Source of the DNA: Streptomyces sp. NRRL F-5126
GTDB lineage: Bacteria; Actinomycetota; Actinomycetes; Streptomycetales; Streptomycetaceae
NCBI RefSeq assembly: GCF_000721265.1
Contig: NZ_JOFZ01000012.1
Span: 248,001-312,000, forward strand
Direction: 5' to 3'
Length of the DNA: 64,000 nucleotides
The number at the start of each line of letters is the position of its first letter. Position 1 is the first letter of the stretch. Of the stretch, positions 28,122 to 37,420 are shown in pieces. The notes under the pieces are model-generated. The model searched no databases and was not told the DNA's origin. It was given only the letters and a program-made list of their open reading frames with translations. The position numbers and the translations under genes are program-made.

Positions 28122-29338
28122 CAGGTCCCGGCGGGCCCGTCCTTGGGCCACAGGCCGGGGTCCGGCGCGAAGCGGATCCTGAGGACGCCCTCGGTGAGAG
28201 CGGCGCCGGAGACCGTGCAGCGGCGCAGCGCAGGGGCCAGCGGCACGATCCTGCGGAACGGGCCGACGGTGAGCACCAGTTCGTGCTCCCTGCGGACGAG
28301 GTTCAGCTCGCTCTTGACCGCCCCGGGCAGCGGCAGGCACCACACGAGCAGGCCGTCGGCGGCGATGCGGTCCTCCACCCACCACGGCTCCGCGGCGCGC
28401 GCCTCGCCCGCCGCGCCCGCGTCGTCGGGGGCGGGGAGCCCGAGCGCGTCCAGGTCTCCGGCGCCCCGCGGGTCGCGGCCCAGGTGCGGCAGCTCGTGGA
28501 CGGCGGGCCAGGCCGCGGCGGGCTCCCGCCAGGCCGCGACGCTCTCGCGCTGCAGCCGGCCCGCGGCCGCCAGCCAGGGGTGTCCGTCCGCCGGCGGCAG
28601 CACCCTGTTGGCCACGAGCGCGTCGGCGCGCAGGCCGTACAGGGCCAGGCCGGCGCGCGCGGTCCGCAGGGCCTCGTCGGCGGCGTGGCCGGGCTCGGCG
28701 ACGAGCCGCACGGACGTGGCCGGATCCTCGATGAGGGCCTGTGCCGCGGCGAGTTCGGCGTCCTTGCGGCCGGCGGTCTCGTACAGCCACCTGGACGGCA
28801 GGGGCACGCCGGCGAGCTGCGCCATCATCGGGTGCAGCGCACGCGCGGCCTGCCGCTGCGGGGGCAGCAGGCGCCGCAGGTAGCGGCGCAGCGCCTCGGG
28901 CAGGGCGAGCAGGGGGAGGGCGGCGGGCAGCGGCGGCAGGTCGACGACGAGGACGTCCCAGCCGGCGTCGGCGGCGGTGCGCAGGGCGTGCAGCAGCGCG
29001 AAGCTGTCGCTGCCGGGCAGTTCCGTCAGCTCCTCGCCGCGCAGCCGCGGGGCGCCGAGGAGGTCGAGTGCGGGCGTGGCCCGCTCCTGGAGGGCGAGCA
29101 GTTCGGTGCGGAAGTGGCCCGCCGAGTCGACCCGCGCGGCCCACAGGCCGTCGGTGACCCGCGCGGGGTGTGCCGCGTCGGGCCCCGGCGCGGCGCCGAG
29201 TACCGGCTCGGCCGCCGGGTCGGCCGTGAGGAGCAGGGTGCGGTCGCCGCGGCGGGTGGCCGCGAGGGCGGTGGCCGCCGCGACGGTCGTACGGCCCGCG
29301 CCGCCGGGGCCGGTGACGAAGACCGTACGGGGGGACAT
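28121..29338 (-). CDS. ArsA-like ATPase with degenerate Walker A
   Basis: A 405-residue member of the ArsA/GET3-like SIMIBI class. The P-loop region reads FVTGPGGAGRTTVAAATALA: the signature lysine (GKGG...GKT) is replaced, giving GPGGAGRTT. Later blocks LLLTADPAAE and DVLVVDLPPLPAALPLL fit switch I and Walker B regions. The C-terminal beta domain (KSELNLVRREHELVLTVGPF) resembles the alpha-crystallin-like end of this family. It begins 5 bases after the SRPBCC gene stop and is translationally coupled to it. Either ATP use is altered or Arg replaces Lys. Arsenite transport is not implied. Confidence 0.78.
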   Translation of the reverse strand: MSPRTVFVTGPGGAGRTTVAAATALAATRRGDRTLLLTADPAAEPVLGAAPGPDAAHPARVTDGLWAARVDSAGHFRTELLALQERATPALDLLGAPRLRGEELTELPGSDSFALLHALRTAADAGWDVLVVDLPPLPAALPLLALPEALRRYLRRLLPPQRQAARALHPMMAQLAGVPLPSRWLYETAGRKDAELAAAQALIEDPATSVRLVAEPGHAADEALRTARAGLALYGLRADALVANRVLPPADGHPWLAAAGRLQRESVAAWREPAAAWPAVHELPHLGRDPRGAGDLDALGLPAPDDAGAAGEARAAEPWWVEDRIAADGLLVWCLPLPGAVKSELNLVRREHELVLTVGPFRRIVPLAPALRRCTVSGAALTEGVLRIRFAPDPGLWPKDGPAGT

Positions 29339-29343
29339 GCGGG

Positions 29344-29796
29344 TCAGGCCCCCGCGCTCTCGGTGGACTCGACGCGCTTCTTGAGGCCCGCGAGCGCGCG
29401 GTCGATGATGACCTTCTCGGCCTTGCGCTTGATCATGCCGAGCAGCGGGATCTTGACGTCGACCGCGAGGCGGTAGGTGACTTCCGTGTGGGCGCCGCCC
29501 GCCAGGGGCGCGAGCCGGTAGGAGCCGTCGAGCGAGCGGAGCATCTGGGACTTGACGAGCGTCCAGGTGACCTCGTCGCCCGCCCAGGTGTAGGCGAGGG
29601 TGTGGTCGTCCTTGATCGCGCCCGCGTCGAGCACGAGCCTCACCTGCTCGGCCCTGCCCTGAGCGTCGGTGGCGAGCACCTCCGCCTCCTTGACCTCCCC
29701 GGTCCACTCGGGGTAGCGGCCGAAGTCGGCGATCACCGCCATGACGGCGGCGGGGGCCGCCTCGATCGTGATGCTCGAAATCGTGTGTTCCGCCAT
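29344..29796 (-). CDS. SRPBCC-family (polyketide cyclase/START-like) protein
   Basis: A 150-residue helix-grip protein with a hydrophobic cavity. The opening ISSITIEAAPAAVMAVIADFGRYPEWTGEVKEAEVL is the standard SRPBCC pattern, and the C-terminal helix IIDRALAGLKKRVES completes the fold. The ligand is unknown; there is no polyketide cluster nearby, so a cyclase role is unlikely. ATG 29796 has GAGGAG at good spacing. It is coupled with the ArsA-like ATPase, an arrangement that suggests lipid or hydrophobic-ligand handling. Confidence 0.88.
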   Translation of the reverse strand: MAEHTISSITIEAAPAAVMAVIADFGRYPEWTGEVKEAEVLATDAQGRAEQVRLVLDAGAIKDDHTLAYTWAGDEVTWTLVKSQMLRSLDGSYRLAPLAGGAHTEVTYRLAVDVKIPLLGMIKRKAEKVIIDRALAGLKKRVESTESAGA

Positions 29797-29878
29797 CGCG
29801 GTGCTCCTCGCAGACTGGGTACGCCGCGTGCAGGTTATCGCGGCCCTCGCGGCGCCTCCTGCGCGGTCCTGCGCCCTC

Positions 29879-30649
29879 TCACCACTCCAGGGCCCATGGC
29901 CTGCCGGTCGAGGCGAAGTGCCCGACGTTCACGCACTCGGTGGCGCCGATCCGCATGCGCGACGCGAGCGGCTGGTGCACATGCCCGAACAGCGCGTAGC
30001 GCGGCCTGGTGCGGTGGATGGCGTCGAGCAGGGCGGTGCTGCCCCGCTCGAAGCGGCGGGCGACGACGTCGTAGGTCAGGTCGGGCACCTCGGGCGGGAT
30101 GTGCGAGCACAGGACGTCGACCTCGCCGAGCGCCTCGACCTTGGCGGCGTACTCCTCGTCGGGGATCTCGTAGGGCGTGCGCATGGGGGTGCGCAGGCCG
30201 CCGCCGACGAAGCCGAAGACGAGGCCGCCGATCTCGGCGCGCTCGCCGTCGAGGACGGTCGTGCCGGGGCGCGCGTACTCGGACCACAGGGCCGGCATGT
30301 CGACATTCCCGTAGGTGGCGTACGTAGGTGCGGGCATGGCGCCGAACAACTCCTCGTACTGGCGTCGCACGCCGGCCTCGATCGCCGCGGCGGGCGTCGC
30401 GTCGAGGCCCGCCCACAGCCCGGCGCCGAACGCGCGCGCCTCGTCGAAGCGGCGCTCGGTGCGCAGCGCGACGAGCCGGTCGGCGTTCTCGGCGCCGAAC
30501 AGGTCGGGGAAGATGCCGCGGGAGTGGTCCGCGTAGTCGAGGAAGAGGACGAGGTCGCCGAGGCAGACGAGGGCGTCGGCCCCGTCGCCCGCGGCGGCGA
30601 GCCCCTTCGCGTTGCCATGGACGTCACTCACCACATGAACCCTGGTCAC
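29879..30649 (-). CDS. Metallophosphoesterase (calcineurin-like)
   Basis: A 256-residue phosphoesterase. The dimetal-site motifs are HVVSDVHGNAKGL (D-x-H), LVCLGDLVLF (GD), TYGNVDMP (GN with D), VLCSHIPPEV (H) and LFGHVHQPLA (GHxH), complete and in order. The substrate is unknown; related proteins hydrolyse phosphodiesters or nucleotides. GTG 30649 follows GAGG. It is the first gene of a reverse-strand group with the SRPBCC protein and ArsA-like ATPase, diverging from the acyl-CoA ligase. Confidence 0.9.
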   Translation of the reverse strand: MTRVHVVSDVHGNAKGLAAAGDGADALVCLGDLVLFLDYADHSRGIFPDLFGAENADRLVALRTERRFDEARAFGAGLWAGLDATPAAAIEAGVRRQYEELFGAMPAPTYATYGNVDMPALWSEYARPGTTVLDGERAEIGGLVFGFVGGGLRTPMRTPYEIPDEEYAAKVEALGEVDVLCSHIPPEVPDLTYDVVARRFERGSTALLDAIHRTRPRYALFGHVHQPLASRMRIGATECVNVGHFASTGRPWALEW

Positions 30650-30910
30650 CTGTCACCTCGCTGTGCTCGCCCGTCCGCTGGCCGCCCGTGCCCGTCGCCC
30701 GGCGGCGCCGGGGCGACGGCGATCACCCCGCGGCCGCCCCTTGGACTACTGTGCACCGGGAGTCGCAAAAACCGTGTGACACCGGAACCATCTGGCCAGG
30801 GCACCGTCCATAGGACCGTACCGGCAGGTAACCTCTGCGGGCGGTCCGTGCGTACCGCAGCCGGGGCGCGTCAGGGCCGCGGCGCCGGCGCCCGATGAGG
30901 AGCAGCAGTT

Positions 30911-32707
30911 TTGCGTGAGTTCAGTCTTCCGGCCCTGTACGAGGTCCCGACGGACGGCACTCTGACCGATCTCGTGCGACGCAACGCCGCACAGTATCCG
31001 GACACCGCGCTGTTCGGCCGGAAGGCCGCCGGCGGCTGGGAGGACGTGACGGCGCGCCGGTTCCTCGACGAGGTGCGGGCCGCTGCCAAGGGCCTGGTCG
31101 CCGCGGGGATCGAGCCCGGCGACCGGGTGGCGCTGATGTCCCGCACCCGGTACGAGTGGGTCCTGCTCGACTTCGCGGTCTGGAGCGCGGGCGCGGTCAC
31201 TGTGCCCGTGTACGAGACGAGTTCGGCCGAGCAGGTGCGGTGGGTGCTCGGCGACTCGGGCGCGGTCGCGGCCGTGGTGGAGAGCGGGGAGCACGCGGCG
31301 GCGGTGGAGTCGGTGCGCGATGGGCTGCCGGCGCTGCGCTCGGTGTGGTCGCTCGCCGGCGGCGGCCTGGCGGAGCTCGTGGCCGCGGGCGCGGACGTGC
31401 CGGACGCGGCGCTCGACGAGCGTGCCGCCGCGGGCAAGGCCGACGCGCCCGCCACGATCGTGTACACCTCCGGGACGACGGGCAGGCCCAAGGGGTGCGT
31501 CCTGACCCACCGCAGCTTCTTCGCCGAGTGCGGCAACATCGTCGAGCGCCTCGGCCCGCTGTTCCGCACCGGCGACTCGTCGCTGCTGCTGTTCCTGCCC
31601 GCGGCCCACGTCTTCGGCAGGATCGTGCAGTTGGCGTGCGTGATGGCGCCCGTCAAGCTCGGCTGCCTGGAGGACACGAAGAACCTGACCGATGAACTGG
31701 CCGCGTTCCGGCCGACGTTGGTCCTCGGCGTGCCGCGCGTGTTCGAGAAGGTGTACAACGCGGCCCGCGCCAAGGCGTACGAGGACGGCAAGGGCGCGAT
31801 CTTCGACCGCGCCGCGGGCACGGCCGTCGCGTACAGCCGGGCCCTCGGCACCGCGCAGGGCCCGTCGTTCGGCCTGCGCCTGCGCCACCGGCTGTTCGAC
31901 AGACTCGTCTACGGCAAGCTGCGCGCCGTGCTCGGCGGCCGCGGCGAGTACGCCATCTCGGGCGGCGCGCCGCTGGGCGAGCGTCTCGGCCACTTCTTCC
32001 GCGGCATCGGCTTCACGGTGCTCGAGGGGTACGGGCTGACCGAGTCCTGCGGGGCGACGACCTTCAACCCGTGGGACCGGCAGAAGATCGGCACGGTCGG
32101 GCAGCCGCTGCCGGGTTCCGTGGTGCGCATCGACGACGACGGCGAGGTGCTGCTGCACGGGGAGCACCTGTTCACGGGGTACTGGAACAACCCCGAGGCG
32201 TCCGAACAGGCACTGGCGGACGGCTGGTTCCGCACGGGTGACCTTGGCTCGCTGGACGAGGACGGCTACCTGACGATCACCGGAAGGAAGAAGGAGATCC
32301 TGGTCACGGCGGGTGGCAAGAACGTGGCGCCCGCGGTGATCGAGGACCGGATCAGGGCGCACGCCCTCGTCGCGGAGTGCATGGTCGTCGGCGACGGCCG
32401 CCCGTTTGTGGGCGCGCTGATCACGCTGGACGAGGAGTTCCTCGCGCGGTGGGCCCGCGAGCACGGCAGCCCGGCCGGCGCGACGGTCGCGTCGCTGCGG
32501 CTCGACCCGCGGCTGCTGGCGGAGGTCCAGCAGGCGGTGGACGAGGGCAACGCGGCGGTGTCGAAGGCGGAGTCGGTGCGCAAGTTCCGCATCCTGACGC
32601 GCCAGTTCACGGAGGAGAGCGGCCACCTGACGCCGTCGCTGAAGCTGAAGCGGAACGTGGTCGCGAAGGACTTCGCGGAGGAGATCGAGGCGCTGTACAC
32701 GACGTGA
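30911..32707 (+). CDS. Long-chain fatty acid-CoA ligase (FadD15-like)
   Basis: This enzyme activates long-chain fatty acids to acyl-CoA through an acyl-adenylate. It has 598 residues of the AMP-binding superfamily. The P-loop is TIVYTSGTTGRPKGCVLTH near 183-201, and GYGLTESCGATTFNP, GWFRTGDLGSLDEDGYLTITGRKKE and the C-terminal lysine region LTPSLKLKRNVV follow. TTG 30911 is preceded by GAGGAG at a suitable distance. No better start is available downstream before conserved sequence. It ends at a strong terminator. Confidence 0.93.
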   Translation: MREFSLPALYEVPTDGTLTDLVRRNAAQYPDTALFGRKAAGGWEDVTARRFLDEVRAAAKGLVAAGIEPGDRVALMSRTRYEWVLLDFAVWSAGAVTVPVYETSSAEQVRWVLGDSGAVAAVVESGEHAAAVESVRDGLPALRSVWSLAGGGLAELVAAGADVPDAALDERAAAGKADAPATIVYTSGTTGRPKGCVLTHRSFFAECGNIVERLGPLFRTGDSSLLLFLPAAHVFGRIVQLACVMAPVKLGCLEDTKNLTDELAAFRPTLVLGVPRVFEKVYNAARAKAYEDGKGAIFDRAAGTAVAYSRALGTAQGPSFGLRLRHRLFDRLVYGKLRAVLGGRGEYAISGGAPLGERLGHFFRGIGFTVLEGYGLTESCGATTFNPWDRQKIGTVGQPLPGSVVRIDDDGEVLLHGEHLFTGYWNNPEASEQALADGWFRTGDLGSLDEDGYLTITGRKKEILVTAGGKNVAPAVIEDRIRAHALVAECMVVGDGRPFVGALITLDEEFLARWAREHGSPAGATVASLRLDPRLLAEVQQAVDEGNAAVSKAESVRKFRILTRQFTEESGHLTPSLKLKRNVVAKDFAEEIEALYTT

Positions 32708-32738
32708 CCCGGCCGCGCCCGGCGGGCGCGGCCGGGTC
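32706..32738 (+). terminator. Terminator of the acyl-CoA ligase gene
   Basis: A perfect 15-bp stem (GACCCGGCCGCGCCC, loop GGC) starts within the stop codon. Confidence 0.85.
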
Positions 32739-33511
32739 GCGTCGCGCCGAGCGCGCGGGCGCCTGCGGCCCGGCGCAGCGGCGCACAGAACCCGGGCGCC
32801 GCTGCACGCGCGGCGTGCCGGTCCGGGACAGGCACCCGCACCCTGCCCTCTGGCGACCGGGCCCGGCCCGCAGCCCGTCCGGTACGGGCCGCCGGTGACG
32901 GCGGCGCGGCCCTGGGCGGGCGGGCTGCCGCCGCCCGGCGTACGCCCCGCACTCGCCGCACAGTCCCGACCAGGTACCCGCGCCCCAGCGCTTCGGACGC
33001 CGTCACCGGTGCCGTACGGACGCGGCCCGGGTCGGGCTGCCGCCGCCCGGATGAGGCCGCACACCACCGCGGCCGGGCCACGCGGTCGCGCCCCGGCACT
33101 CCGGCACCACGGCCGCACGTACGCCCGGTCACGGCGCCGCGCCCGTACCCGTCGCAGGCGCCGGCGGCCCGGGGTCCGCGCCACGGCCCACGGCACGCGT
33201 CAGGCCTCCGCGCGCAGGCGGACAGCTCGCCGTCGGCGCAGGCCCCGGCACATCGCGGCCCGCACGGACACGGCCGGCAGCCTGCGATGGCTGCCGCCAA
33301 CGACGCGGCGCCGCGGCGCCAGCCGGGTGCGGGTCCGGGCAGGCGCCAGGACCGGCGGCCTTCGGCGGACGCCGTGCCCCAGCATGCGGCGCCCGCGCGG
33401 CGGCCGGGCCCGTTGGGGGGCGGCATCACCGGTCGCAGGGGGCGACGCGGCGGGCCGGGCCGTGGCCCTCGCGGGGCGTGCCCGGCGCGGCCCGTTTGCC
33501 GGGGCGCGGCG
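32739..33511. other. 773-bp gene-free region
   Basis: This is the longest gene-free region that is not dominated by obvious repeats. Open frames exist on both strands because of extreme GC content, but they are Arg/Pro/Ala-rich, overlap one another, lack RBSs and show no family motif. I see nothing I can name. Confidence 0.5.
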
Positions 33512-34654
33512 CTACAGCAGCGCCCTCAGCCTCTCGGCCAGGAGGTCCCAGCGCCACTTCTCCTCGACCCAGCGCCTGCCGCCCTCGCCCATCGCGCGGC
33601 GCGCCGCCGGGTCTTCCAGCAGCGTCACGATGCGCTCGGCCGCGGCGGCCGTGTCCGTGCCGGACACCACCCAGCCAGTCCGCCCCTGGAGCACCGCGTC
33701 CGGCGCGCCGCCCGAGTCGCCCGCGACCACCGGGAGGCCCGTCGCCGACGCCTCCAGGTAGACGATGCCGAGTCCCTCGACGTCGAGGCCGCCCCTGCGG
33801 GTGCGGCAGGGCATCGCGAAGACGTCGCCCGCGCCGAAGTGCGCGGGCAGCTCGGCCCACGGGACGGGCCCCGTGAAGTGCACGGACGCGGCGACGCCGG
33901 CCTTGGCCGCCCGCTCCCGCAGCGCCTTGGCGTACGGGCCGCCGCCCACGATCAGCAGCACGGCGTCCGGCACGGCCGCCAGGATCGCGGGCATCGCGTC
34001 GATCAGCGTGTCCTGGCCCTTGCGCGGCACCAGCCGCGACACGCACACGACCACCGGCCGGTCCGTGAGGCCGAGCCGGGCCCGCACGGCCGCGCCGCCC
34101 GAGTCCGGGTGGAACGTCTTCTCGTCGACGCCGGGCGGCAGTTGGACCATCCGGCCGGCCGCCTCCGGCGTGAGCGCCGCCGCGATGCGGGAGCGCGTGT
34201 ACTCGCCCAGGTAGGTGATCGTGTCGGTGGACTCGCCGATCCTCCGCAGCAGCCGGCGCGAGCCCGGCAGCTGCGCCCAGGCCGCCTCGTGCCCGTGCGT
34301 CGTCGCGACGAGCCGGCGCGCGCCGGCGGCCCGCAGCGCGGGCGCCATCAGGCCGAGCGGGGCGGCCGCGCCGAACCACACCGCCTCGCAGCCGTGCTGG
34401 CGCAGCAGGCCGGCGGCGCGCCGCGTCACCCGGGGCGTGGGCAGCAGCATCGTCGTGCGGTCGCGCACCACGGTGAACGGCTGTTCCGCGTCGAACGCCG
34501 CCGTCGCGTCCCTGCCCTCGGCGCCGCGCTTCCAGGTGGAGGCGTAGACGACGACGCGGTCGGGGTCCAGCCGCAGCGCCATGTTGTGCAGGAACGCCTG
34601 GATTCCGCCGGGCCTCGGCGGGAAGTCGTTCGTCACGATCAGGGTCTTGCGCAT
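33512..34654 (-). CDS. GT4 glycosyltransferase, PimB-like
   Basis: A GT-B fold retaining glycosyltransferase of 380 residues. N-terminal block LIVTNDFPPRPGGIQAFLHN, central VATTHGHEAAWAQLPGSRRL, the nucleotide-sugar domain VVVCVSRLVPRKGQDTLIDA, and the E-x7-E motif in EGLGIVYLEASATGLPVVAG. It matches annotated GDP-mannose-dependent phosphatidylinositol mannosyltransferases. Streptomyces make PIMs, so this role is plausible but is inferred from family similarity. ATG 34654 has no good RBS; TACTGT lies 8 bases upstream. It diverges from the GT87-like gene. Confidence 0.85.
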   Translation of the reverse strand: MRKTLIVTNDFPPRPGGIQAFLHNMALRLDPDRVVVYASTWKRGAEGRDATAAFDAEQPFTVVRDRTTMLLPTPRVTRRAAGLLRQHGCEAVWFGAAAPLGLMAPALRAAGARRLVATTHGHEAAWAQLPGSRRLLRRIGESTDTITYLGEYTRSRIAAALTPEAAGRMVQLPPGVDEKTFHPDSGGAAVRARLGLTDRPVVVCVSRLVPRKGQDTLIDAMPAILAAVPDAVLLIVGGGPYAKALRERAAKAGVAASVHFTGPVPWAELPAHFGAGDVFAMPCRTRRGGLDVEGLGIVYLEASATGLPVVAGDSGGAPDAVLQGRTGWVVSGTDTAAAAERIVTLLEDPAARRAMGEGGRRWVEEKWRWDLLAERLRALL

Positions 34655-34779
34655 CGGGCCGAACAGTACCTTCCCGGTGCGCCGGCCGTGTCCGTTGGCC
34701 CCGGCGCCGGTCCGCCCGGCATCATGGCCCTCGCAAACACGTGCGGACGACACGTGCGGACGACGCGACGGGACGGTCG

Positions 34780-36123
34780 ATGGCGGGCGAGGGCGGCCAC
34801 GGTTCACGGGGGAAGACGGCCATCGCCGTCGCCGTCTGGGTGCTCACCAGGGCGGTGATGCTCCTGCTCGTGTTCAGGGTGGCGTGGTTCCCGCACCTGC
34901 CGGGTCCTGACGTGACGAGCGACGTCTCCGGCATCTACCACGGCTGGTTCGAGGTGCTGAGGACCGGGACGTACCCGCTGTCCGACGTCACCTGGCAGTA
35001 CCCGCCGGCGGCCGCGTTCGCGATCCTCTCCCCCGCCGTGCTGCCGTTCCTCGACTACACCTCCGCGTTCTTCGTGCTGGCGTGCGTGTTCGACGCGATC
35101 GGCTTCGGGCTGCTGCTGCGCGCCGGCACCCGCCCCGGACGGTCGCTGCGCGGCGCGTGGGTGTGGGTCGTCGGCGTCGCGCTGCTCGGGCCGACCGCGT
35201 ACTCGCGCTACGACGTGATGGTGACGGCCGTCGCGGTCGCGGCCCTGCTCGCGGGGATCGCCCGCCGCCGTGCGGGCGGCCGCGCGGCGGGCGGGGAACC
35301 TGCCGGCGGGCGCGCGCCGGGAGTCATGGGCGCGCTCGCGGGGTTCGGCGCGATGCTGAAGGTGTGGCCGGTGCTGCTGCTCCTGGGCACTCCGCGTGGC
35401 CGCTGGACCCGGGTCTCCTGGGCGTCGGCCGCCGTCGCGGGCGCGGTCGTGACGCTGGTGTGCGTGCTGTTCGGGCCGGGCGCGTTCGCGTTCCTCGCCT
35501 TCCAGCGCGACCGCGGCACCGAGGTGGAGTCGCTCGGCTCGATCGTCTTCCACATCGCGCGCCACTTCGGCTGGAACGGCCAGGTGGTGCTGAACTACGG
35601 CTCGGTCGAGTTCGTCGGTCCTTACGTGTCCGTCGTGTCCGACGCCGCGATGGGGCTGAGCGCGCTGGGTTTCTGCTGGCTGCTGTGGTGGCGGCTGCGG
35701 GCGCGGGTCTTCACGGCCGCGACGCTGTGCGACGCCGCGTTCGTCGCGGTGCTGGTCTTCACCACGACGAGCCGCGTGATCAGCCCGCAGTACATGCTGT
35801 GGCTCGTGGGGCTCGCGGCGGTCTGCATGGTAGTGCGCGAGAGCGCGATGGCGGTGCCGGCCGTGTTCGTGCTGCTGGCGACCGCGGTGACGCTGATGGA
35901 GTTCCCGCTCGGCTTCGGGCACGTGGTGGCGAGCGACACGCTCGGCGTCACGCTGCTGGTGCTGCGCAACGCGCTGCTGGTCGCCGCGACCGTGATGGGG
36001 TGCAGGCTGCTGTGGACGCAGACGGCGGGCCGGCACGCGGTGGCACGCGGCAAGGGGGCCGCGGCCGAGCGCCCCGAGGTCAGCCCAGGCGCCCCGTCAG
36101 GTACGCGCGCCACAGCCGGGTGA
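34780..36123 (+). CDS. Polytopic GT87/DUF2029-type mannosyltransferase-like membrane protein
   Basis: A 447-residue integral membrane protein with about ten to twelve hydrophobic segments from residue 12 to 425. An acidic patch, GPDVTSDVSGIYHGWFEVL, follows the first TM segment, as in polyprenol-phosphate-sugar transferases of the GT-C class. WQYPPAAAF and SRYDVMVTAVAVAALL agree with the GT87/DUF2029 family. ATG 34780 follows GGGAC, and a 13-base direct repeat (CACGTGCGGACGA) lies upstream. It neighbours the PimB-like gene divergently, which suggests cell-envelope mannoside synthesis. Its 3' end overlaps the convergent gene by 44 bases. Confidence 0.82.
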   Translation: MAGEGGHGSRGKTAIAVAVWVLTRAVMLLLVFRVAWFPHLPGPDVTSDVSGIYHGWFEVLRTGTYPLSDVTWQYPPAAAFAILSPAVLPFLDYTSAFFVLACVFDAIGFGLLLRAGTRPGRSLRGAWVWVVGVALLGPTAYSRYDVMVTAVAVAALLAGIARRRAGGRAAGGEPAGGRAPGVMGALAGFGAMLKVWPVLLLLGTPRGRWTRVSWASAAVAGAVVTLVCVLFGPGAFAFLAFQRDRGTEVESLGSIVFHIARHFGWNGQVVLNYGSVEFVGPYVSVVSDAAMGLSALGFCWLLWWRLRARVFTAATLCDAAFVAVLVFTTTSRVISPQYMLWLVGLAAVCMVVRESAMAVPAVFVLLATAVTLMEFPLGFGHVVASDTLGVTLLVLRNALLVAATVMGCRLLWTQTAGRHAVARGKGAAAERPEVSPGAPSGTRATAG

Positions 36124-37354
36124 AGGCGTCCGGTGTGAGCGACAGGACGTCGTGCAGCGCGGCGGCCACGGCGCCCTCGCGCCCGTCGTGCGCGCCGACC
36201 TCGCGGTAGAAGGCGTCGAGCTTCCCCGAGCCCCACTTGCGTGCGATCAGCTCGCAGGCGAGCCAGCTCTCCTCGTACGCGCTCGCCAGCGCGGCCGGGT
36301 CCGAGCCGAACGCGAAGTCGCCGTCGGCGGGGAGCGCGTCCGGCGGCCCGTCGCGGCGCAGCGCGGCCCGCAGTTCGGGCGCGAGGTCCGCGGCCGTGCG
36401 CGAGGAGCCCCGGTACGCGGACCAGTCGGCGAACCCCTCGGACAGCCAGGTCGGGGTGGCCGCCGAGGTGGCGCTCCTGGTCGCGACGTGCGTGGCCTCG
36501 TGCGTGAGGACGACCTGCTGGCCGAAGTCGCTGAGGGTGCCGAACGCGTCGGGGTTGACGATGATCCGGTCAGCGGGCGCCGCGCCCGCGCCGCCGGTCT
36601 CGCCGGTGGTGACGGCCGCGATGTCCCGGTACGCGGCGGCCGGGCGGCCGAGCAGCTCGGCCATCGCGCCGAGCGACGCCGGTACGTAGACGACGACGCG
36701 GCGCTCCCACGTTCCGTGCCACGCGGCGTCCACGGCGGGCACAGCGCGGTCGGCGGCAGCCGCGATCATGCGCAGCCTGGCCCTGTCCTGGCCGACGCCG
36801 AGCACGAGGCTGCGGGCGCCCTTGAGCGCCTCGACCCTGCCCTGCTGCCACAGTTGCCGCGCGCCGCCGTCGCCGGGCCGGTCGAGCGCCACGTACCAGC
36901 GGCCCGCGCGCCGGTCCAGCTGGAGGAAGCGCGGTGTGGAGACGGGCGCCCGGTCGTAGCCGCTGAGGCGGTAGCGCAACCGGGCGCGGACGGTGGCCGT
37001 GTCGCCCGTGCGGGCCACGCTGTCGACCTGGTACTGCCAGGACCGCAGCGGTACGGCGGCGAGGCTCGCGAACTCGGCGCGCTGCGCGGCGCGCAGATCG
37101 GTCGCCCGCGGGTCGATCGCGGCGAGGTATGCGTCCAGGTCGCGGTGCAGCAGGGCCGAGGCGCGCCGGTCGAGGACCTGGCGCACCTGCTGCTCGGTGG
37201 TGTCGGACGCGACCCGCTGCCCGGCCGTCGAGCAGGCGGCGCACAGGCAGGCCAGGGCGAGCACGAGTGCGAGCAGCCGTGCCCGCGCGGACGGCACGCC
37301 TGCGGCGCGGCCGGGGGTGCCGCGCCGGCCGGGGGTGCCGTACGGATCTGCCAC
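36080..37354 (-). CDS. Secreted gluzincin-like (peptidase MA-type) protein
   Basis: A 424-residue exported protein. A signal sequence with a hydrophobic core (ARLLALVLALACLCAACST, about 24-42) ends in CAAC, a poor lipobox, so either a lipoprotein or signal peptidase I substrate is possible. The metal site is VVLTHEATHVAT (H285-E-x-x-H289) followed by WLSEGFADW with the third ligand E306, the gluzincin arrangement. A preceding domain (about 55-160) is of the nuclear-transport-factor-like type by its pattern. GTG 37354 is 7 bases after TACGAT. The substrate is unknown. Confidence 0.8.
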   Translation of the reverse strand: MADPYGTPGRRGTPGRAAGVPSARARLLALVLALACLCAACSTAGQRVASDTTEQQVRQVLDRRASALLHRDLDAYLAAIDPRATDLRAAQRAEFASLAAVPLRSWQYQVDSVARTGDTATVRARLRYRLSGYDRAPVSTPRFLQLDRRAGRWYVALDRPGDGGARQLWQQGRVEALKGARSLVLGVGQDRARLRMIAAAADRAVPAVDAAWHGTWERRVVVYVPASLGAMAELLGRPAAAYRDIAAVTTGETGGAGAAPADRIIVNPDAFGTLSDFGQQVVLTHEATHVATRSATSAATPTWLSEGFADWSAYRGSSRTAADLAPELRAALRRDGPPDALPADGDFAFGSDPAALASAYEESWLACELIARKWGSGKLDAFYREVGAHDGREGAVAAALHDVLSLTPDAFTRLWRAYLTGRLG

Positions 37355-37361
37355 GGTGCCG

Positions 37362-37367
37362 ATCGTA
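37362..37367 (-). promoter_or_regulatory. -10 element of leaderless gluzincin-like gene
   Basis: TACGAT on the reverse strand, 7 bases before GTG 37354. No Shine-Dalgarno. Confidence 0.5.
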
Positions 37368-37420
37368 GGGCGTGCGGCGGAACGCCAGGGCCCGATGCCC
37401 GGATCCGCGCGGGACGCCGG

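Noticed and set aside
32739..33511. Overlapping ORFs between the acyl-CoA ligase and the PimB-like gene
   Set aside because: All are Arg/Pro-rich, lack RBSs and known motifs, and several frames are open at once, as expected from extreme GC.
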